Positions 58,050 to 64,000 of a DNA stretch of 64,000 nucleotides are shown piece by piece. The stretch's first letter is position 1. Each line of letters begins with the position of its first letter. The notes below the pieces were generated by a model. The model did not search any database. It worked only from the letters and a program-made list of their open reading frames with translations, and was not told the origin of the DNA. The stretch is from positions 39,652,606-39,716,605 of the forward strand of contig OZ020617.1 in assembly GCA_963971575.1 (NCBI GenBank), written 5' to 3'. The position numbers were made by a program, and so were the translations under genes. Source of the DNA: Liopterus haemorrhoidalis. Lineage: Eukaryota > Arthropoda > Insecta > Coleoptera > Dytiscidae.

Positions 58050-59050
58050 GGCGGCGCACAACCCTATACTTCTCAATAGTTTCTTATACAAAACTAATAA
58101 TCGGAAATAAAATTAATCACAATCTATATATCAAAATTTGCAGAGAATTTTTATCTATCTAATAGGATATTTTAAATTGTAGAAAACCCTGCTATGTAAT
58201 TGTAAATAAGCAAATTGCATTATAGACGCCATCCTGTAAACCAATCGACGCATATTTGAGTACGATGCGGCAAATTGTAGCTAAAGCTTCATTCTACAAA
58301 AAGCTTTTTAACTATTTTGTTCTATTGTGAAAACTACTTATAAATATTGTACTTGGTAGTCTATATTTGCCGCCATCTTAAATCTGCCGCGGTTCTCAAA
58401 ATAGGTGTCACAGGTAAAAATGATTTAATTTTTGTGAAGAATAAGTGGCATTCCATTATCATCAAGTATAACATTTTTCGACGAGGGTTCTAAACTATAA
58501 GTAATCAAGACGAAAAAATTAGATAGATAAAAATTCGGTGCAAAATTTGATGTATAGATTGATAGTGATTTTATTTAAGATTAGTAGTTTTGTATAAGAA
58601 TCAAATCTCAAATCTCGAAATATAAAAGGCAACCTTCGTATAAGATCCATATGAAAAATAAAAATTGACCCCGAATACTTGAAAAAGGTACGCGATAAAA
58701 AAAATTTGAGAACCTTTGTAAATTCACCAAGAAAAAGTACCTAAGAAAGTGCACACCAAAATCACTTAATATTTTAATTTTGGAAGTTATAAACAAACAT
58801 TAAAAACTGAAAAATTTACATTGTCGCTCATATCTAGTAATCATTGTATTTTTTTAAGAGAACAAAGACATTAAAATAGCCTCTGAATGCAACAACTTTG
58901 GTCTAATTTAAGCGACCTCGTATCTCTTACCGTTCTCGGGATTCCCATGCTTAACGGATTAACTTAAGTTATTTGGAACAACTGTATATTGTTACTAATT
59001 TTATTTCAGATTGTTAATATTCTATAAAAATCTATACGGTTGTGCGCTCC
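58050..59050. mobile_element. TTAA-flanked element enclosing the TTCTTATACAAAAC MITE
   Basis: GGCGGCGCACAACCCTATA and, inverted, GGAGCGCACAACCGTATA form the ends, with TTAA on both sides (58046-58049 and 59051-59054). Similarity of the inverted arms continues for about 80 bp (AATCNGAAATAAAATTA). TTAA is the piggyBac target; a TAA/TTA target of Harbinger cannot be excluded. Confidence 0.65.
58081..58600. repeat. Internal inverted pair, TTCTTATACAAAAC family copy 2
   Basis: TTCTTATACAAAAC at 58081 and GTTTTGTATAAGAA ending at 58600, with arms extending about 80 bp (ATAATCGGAAATAAAATTAA; TTTATTTAAGATTAGTAG). The body matches 51840-52240, so a repeat unit is shared with the 51-52 kb element. Confidence 0.7.
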
Positions 59051-59054
59051 TTAA

Positions 59055-59914
59055 CAAATCTTATATTGTATTTTATCCTATTAACTACGCTCATGGAAAA
59101 TATAAATAATGAAATAATGAAAATGAAAGAACACCTTTCAACAATATTGAAATTTAATTTATTCAAAAATATTACAAATGTGCAATGATCGTAATTATAT
59201 TCGTGGAATTCATTAAAACTTGTTTATCTGATTTTAATACAATAATATGTGTAATAAATACTACTTTGTACAGGGGTTGTTCATAGATTTGTTTAATTTA
59301 CATTATCATCCACCAAAATTTGGCTATAATTACTAATGAACTATTAAACATTTTAAATAATTATCGTCGAATATTGTATTTTGCTTTTTCCACCGACTTT
59401 CATTGTGCTATATGATTTACTTTATGATGTTATGGTATTTACTTTGTTAATTTTACTTGTAAAAGAGAAATATTGAATTTCCATTCAAGTAATAGCCGAT
59501 TCGAACAACTCGTATTAAATTTAATGCGCCATTAAATTAGACTATATCGCTACGATTTTGTGTTATTGTGTTTTATTTGACAAAACTGTCAACAGTTACA
59601 ATTGAGATGGTTTATTTTAATGTGGCAGTAAATTTAATTTTTATTACCGTAATAAAGTTATAAGTAACTGCAAACAATTGTTTTTATTTATTTTTCATTC
59701 ATTATTTCCTTCCTAAATGCTGTTATAAAACAGAAGATTATGATAATAATACGTAGTTATTAAATGGCAGGAGTACACTGCCTTTTATGGAGGTTCAGGC
59801 ACAAAGTAAAATTAAATCCTGCCAGTTAAAATAATGAATTGTTTGTCTAAATAATTTGTTTCTACTCTTCTGTTGACCGTTTTCGATGCAGTTTTATCCA
59901 TTGAAGTCACTTTG
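59055..59914. other. No recognisable feature
   Basis: AT-rich, nothing coding. It contains no inverted or direct repeat that I could follow. Confidence 0.4.
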
Positions 59915-60057
59915 CCCTATTAATAATTATATATATAAAAGCCCTAATTTCTGTGTATCCTCGTAACGCTAAGTGCCATGGTGCTAACGGGGCTTGAGGT
60001 GTGTGGTCAGTCGCTCCCCACCAGTCCGAGCGACGTTCTCCCAAAACAGCTCACTTA

Positions 60058-60724
60058 GGCTAAGCACATACTGAAGCAGAGAGCAAAGATTCTGTGGAGC
60101 AAAGCAGCTATGAAAGCGGAGAGTAAAACACCGAAAGAATGTCGCGCTTCTAAAAGAGTGTCTACACATAGTAACGCATTTAAAATCGAGCAGAAAGTTC
60201 ACAAAATTATAATGGATTTTTTACTAATAGAAAACTCTTCTCTGAAAATTTGGTATTTACTAAAAATAAACACACTAGAAGGTTCAATGTTCACAGAATA
60301 AATAAAAGTAGACATATACATGGTGAATTTCATCATTTCTATATGCAACTACGCGAACATCCAGGAAAGTTTCATTCTTATTCTCGCATGAGTATTTAAA
60401 CGTTTGATTATATTTTAGAAAAAATTCAACATAAATTGGTAAAAAATGGACAAATTTCAATCGGAACCTACTATAAATACCTCTTATAAATTAGAACTAC
60501 TTGTAAATGCCTCTATCCATTTTAAACAACTATTTTAGCAACAATGATAGCAGAGTAATCAAAATTGTTTGACTGCGTCGCTTTGCTCGAATATAACAAC
60601 GATATAACCTCGCTGCAGTACGCTCCACTATGCGCGTGTTAACAGGAATTCATTTATTTAATTTCGCCGCTTTGCTCTCCGCTTTCATCGCTGCTTTGCT
60701 CTCTGCTTCAATATGTGTTTAGCC
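60058..60724. mobile_element. PIF/Harbinger element with TTA target duplication
   Basis: GGCTAAGCACATACTGAAGC (60058) and, inverted, GGCTAAACACATATTGAAGC (ends 60724) are the ends. TTA is at 60055-60057 and 60725-60727. Subterminal GAGAGCAAAGCAGC...GAAAGCGGAGAG segments mirror each other. It retains part of a transposase (60270-60480). Confidence 0.88.
60270..60480 (+). pseudogene. Harbinger transposase N-terminal remnant
   Basis: In shifting frames: RRFNVHRINKSRHIHGEFHH, MQLREHPGKFHSYSRMS, TFDYILEKIQHKLVKN. This matches the start of HARBI1-like nucleases in my recollection. The catalytic domain is absent (deleted element). Confidence 0.65.
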
Positions 60725-61175
60725 TTAGCGAGAATATAGCTCTTAGCTCTCCAGTCAGTATATACCTTGGCTTAATTAAAGAATGTTGTGTCAATTAACG
60801 TCATGCCTGCGGGCCGTGTCTGGCCCGATACGTATTTTTAAACGACACGCATTGAGCGGCTTTTTAGGATTTCCTAGGTATAATCAAGAAACGTCTTTGT
60901 TTTGTTAATATATGCAGAATCATGCAAATTTTAGGATTTCTTAGGTATAATCAGAAACAACTATACCATTCATGACCAGCTTATGTGCCCAGCCCGATAT
61001 TAATTTTTAAACGACACGCATTAATCAGCTTTTTAGGATTTCTTAGGTATAATCAAGAAACGTTTTTGTTTTGTTAATATACGCAGAATCATGCAAATTT
61101 TAATAATTGATTCCTGCGTATATTGATTTTTATTAGATATCAGTTTGCCAACATTGTTGGCAACGGATCTGCTAG

Positions 61176-62440
61176 TAATAATAATAATAATAATAATAAG
61201 AGCCCGTTACAGACCATTTCGGGCATATGCCTCCTTTAAGAAAAATTATTTACAGTTTGTAAGTTGGTCTTTTTAGGTATTTTTAATAAACTATTGTTAT
61301 CCCTCGTCACTGCACTTCGCACTTCACATTTACACTCCATTACACTCCGGTTTTATATAGTCGTTTTCCAGCTCGAGCCACTTGTCTCTGTCCAATGCTG
61401 TTATTGCTCATGTAGGTCCAGTTGTGTCCTTTATGTCGTCTGACCATCTCGTCTTCCTCTCCTTCTTTTTACATTACGGGGATACCAAATAGTTGTTGAC
61501 CGTTTTGTCCATCGATCATAATTCCTTCTGAGTAGATGGCCAGTCCATTTCCATTTCTTCTTTTACACATCCGTAAAACCTGTTCTATTTCTAATTTCTG
61601 TGTTATGGATTATGTCTGATAATTTTACATTTATTGTGATTCTTTCTATTCTTCTCTGTGTTACTGCCAATTTATTTCTCGTTGTGTTGCTAGTAGCCCA
61701 AGATGCCTCACCGTAGAGGGTCGATAAGATACAGCTGTTAAAAATCTTTTTCTTTAATTCCTTAGATACGTTTTCCTTCATTATTCTTTTTAAGCTCCAG
61801 AAGTTTCTCCATCCTTTTGTAATTCTTCTGTTTATTTATTTTTCTGTTTTGTTGCTGAATTATAGAAACTGACCTAAATATACACAATCTTCAACGTATT
61901 CTATTTCTGTGTCCGATAAAACTATTTTGATTTTGTTTCCGTTCGTGATACATTTGTCTTGTCGTAGTTTTTATGTAGACCTGCCTTTAAGCTTTCCGTT
62001 TGTAGTTCTGTAAGCATCATGTTAAGCTCATTTTCATTTGGGGCGAATATGACTATATCGTCTGCAAATTTTAGATTTGTAAATATTTTACCATCTATTC
62101 TTATACCAAATTTTGACCAATCAAGATTTTGAAAGATGTGTTCTAGAGAATTAGCAAAAAAGTGGGACACAGAGGATCGCTTTGTTTTATACCTGTTTCG
62201 ATTTCGAAAATGTCACCTACATTTCTAGATTTATTTGCGTTTTGTTCTTTACGTATATTTTCTTGATTAAATTTGTGCATTTAATTGGTACCTCTTGTGC
62301 CTCCAGTGCTTGTATTATAAATTTGTGTTCCAGATAGTCAAATGCCTTTCTGTAGTCGATGAATGCGATATAAATTTTTCTATTATATTCATTGCATTTT
62401 TCAATTATCTGATTTATTGTTTGTAGATGATCGGATGTTC
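61176..62440 (-). pseudogene. RTE-like LINE relic with (TTA)n tail
   Basis: The minus strand reads FIDYRKAFDYLEHKFIIQAL, IETGIKQSDPLCP, FANSLEHIF, TNLKFADDIVIFAPNENELN (catalytic FADD intact), YVEDCVYLGQFL, KKIFNSCILSTLYGEASWA, RRIERITINVKLSDIIHN. It ends with an AAT/TTA trinucleotide tail on 61176-61199, which abuts the Helitron CTAG end. 5' truncated near 62440. Scattered stops and frameshifts. Confidence 0.82.
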
Positions 62441-63339
62441 AGATTTTTTTTCGAACTTTGCCCTATTACCCCTACGATATAACGGTTTTTGTGCAGCAAC
62501 TCGACCATGGAATATTTGCTTTTGGTAATAAGCGCAGTCCTCCCAGAAATTTCTTGTTCTCGACGCAAATTAAATTTTGAAATGGTTACTGGTGTGATGA
62601 GCCAATTTGAAATCAATGATTACCAATTGATTGTCTATTTGAAATTTTCTTTCCAACTTGAAATGACGGTGACAGTCATACTTGAATTTTTTAAAGCAGT
62701 TCTTCGAGAAATACTCTACGTCGAACTGCATGTTTACAGTGGTTCAGGCGTGTTTGTTTAAGGAATGTAGGAATACAATAAAATATGATAACGGATCAGA
62801 TATGCCGTATGACTTCAATTTCAAAACTGTTGACGCTATCCAGGGTCACAAGTAAATCCATACACATCGAAGATTGACTGTCAGAGAGGTTGTAGAAGAA
62901 TTAAGAAAATATGGGTTTTGCTAAGTTTGCTGAATATCGACAATGAACCACCTCACACTTTCCTTATAGTTTGGAGTATTCTGCGATACAAAAGGCAACC
63001 TAGTACTCATACATCACTCATACTGGTCTCTAATCACGTCTAGAAAGTCCCTACAAAATATGTCTACAAATAATTCAGTATTTAAGAAAACAAAAATGTA
63101 TTATTTATTTTATTTTTAAATAAGATAGTTTAATTTGTACCATTTTATATTGTGTAAAAATTCCGAGCTGAAAATATGCATCTGTGTGCAAGTGCTGTCT
63201 TTTGCCTGATATATCAAGTTATAGAGATGACTATCAAGCGTATCAGTGTTCAAAGACATACGGTGCGTTGCTTGCAAGGTAAGCGCTCGCTAGGCCGCTA
63301 ACCGACAGCACAACATCAGTTCTATGTACCGTATGTGCA
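62441..63339. other. Spacer with a mariner HTH scrap
   Basis: 62875-62925 reads HRRLTVREVVEELRKYG, a mariner helix-turn-helix fragment without its neighbours. A 90-codon frame at 62489-62761 is unsupported. Otherwise nothing. Confidence 0.4.
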
Positions 63340-63342
63340 TTA

Positions 63343-63876
63343 TGCCTGGGCTACACCTGCATCTATCGTCGCTAAACTTCGGTTTAACGTGACATACACG
63401 CTAATGTGGCCAGCTATTATCGGTTTGCGTTCACAATATTAGCAGTGCGCGCCACTAGACACATGACGAAACTGAAGTGGCGGTCTTAGAGCGCACATCA
63501 AAGGAACTTAGCGCAGAGCGTAGTATGTTCTGTTGGCGCGTATTGTTGTTTATCCGGCATCATTTGAGGTTATGTTATACATATTTCTATACAACTTATT
63601 TGTGTCAAAATCATATAAGATTATGTTTGAATTTGTAAAATTAAATGTAAAAAATAATTTTAGGATGCAGTTATGATGGATATACACCATAATTTTATTT
63701 AATTTACAGCAGAATAAATACGCTTGTACCTTGTAAACGTAAATAAAGTGTAGCGGCGAAAACGCAGATATGGCCACAAGTTGCGCTTTAGCACGATATC
63801 GATAGATGCAGTTTACCACGAATTTATATAGCGCGCAATTATCGGCAAAGCTTATAACGCAAGTGTGGCCCAGGCA
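63343..63876. mobile_element. PIF/Harbinger-like MITE
   Basis: TGCCTGGGCTACACCTGC and, inverted, TGCCTGGGCCACACTTGC are the ends. TTA lies at 63340-63342 and 63877-63879. GC-rich subterminal regions (GCGTTCAC, GCGCGC). Non-coding. Confidence 0.85.
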
Positions 63877-64000
63877 TTACAAAAGGAAGATTATTTTAAT
63901 TCTAATGTAATAGACGAATTTAGCAAAAAAGAAACAAAACTAGGAGTTACCTTTAAATAATTTCTTATATTAAGAGATTTCTATTTTCTTGGTAAATTAT

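Larger units (their letters stand above)
59915..61175 (+). mobile_element. Helitron (non-autonomous) with nested Harbinger
   Basis: The 3' end is canonical: hairpin GCCAACATTGTTGGC (61147-61161), ten bases, then CTAG (61172-61175). The 5' start near 59915-59940 (TTATATATATAAAAGCCC) fits but is not sharply defined. A 169-bp direct duplication (CCCGATA...ACGACACGCATT at 60824 and 60993) fills the 3' half. A PIF/Harbinger element sits at 60058-60724. Confidence 0.72.

Overview
The window is eukaryotic nuclear DNA from an insect. It is AT-rich and has eukaryotic transposon and retrotransposon families, poly-A-tailed LINE copies, a tRNA-derived SINE and long AC microsatellites. A beetle with a large, repeat-filled genome is my best guess, with low confidence. 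I found no convincing single-copy host gene: almost everything recognisable is a transposable element (TE) or a TE relic, often nested.

Layout. 1-3.5 kb: an intact 800-residue jerky/pogo-like transposase with a C-terminal PHD-type zinc finger, flanked on both sides by copies of a TGCCAATAACT motif. 3.5-3.7 kb: a SINE with target-site duplications (TSDs). 5.1-6.8 kb: a broken copy of an uncharacterised multi-zinc-finger family; a second broken copy lies at 16.2-18.0 kb, split by a LINE. 7.5-8.5 and 37.4-38.5 kb: two copies of a Helentron/DINE-1-like element that carry different tRNA-like cassettes at the same internal place. 8.5-17.6 kb: LINE relics, small hAT elements and a MITE with about 140-bp terminal inverted repeats (TIRs). 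18.8-20.7 kb: a mariner split by an 803-bp hAT element. 23.0-24.3 and 39.6-39.95 kb: two arrays of one 121-bp satellite. 24.6-28.8 kb: piggyBac-like, mariner and hAT pieces, including a 329-bp foldback inside a hAT element. 29.7-30.5 kb: an 800-bp (ACGC)n/(AC)n microsatellite. 30.6-37 kb: a deleted mariner, mostly featureless AT-rich DNA, TA-target MITEs and a small CpG-rich patch. 38.6-49 kb: a 29-bp-TIR element, LINE relics and an almost complete Tc1/mariner with a broken transposase. 50-59 kb: three hAT elements nested with other MITEs, a LINE, a mariner and a piggyBac-like element. 59.9-64 kb: a Helitron containing a PIF/Harbinger element, a LINE relic and a second Harbinger MITE.

Working order. 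Only the jerky-like transposase has a fully open reading frame and could be active. All other transposases and reverse transcriptases shown here carry stops, frameshifts, truncations or insertions. Exact TSDs and in-frame junctions let several insertions be dated relative to each other: LINE into the unknown gene, hAT into mariner (twice), a MITE into a LINE, a TA-MITE into a hAT element, and Harbinger into a Helitron. All coordinates of relics are estimates to within a few tens of bases unless a TSD is quoted.
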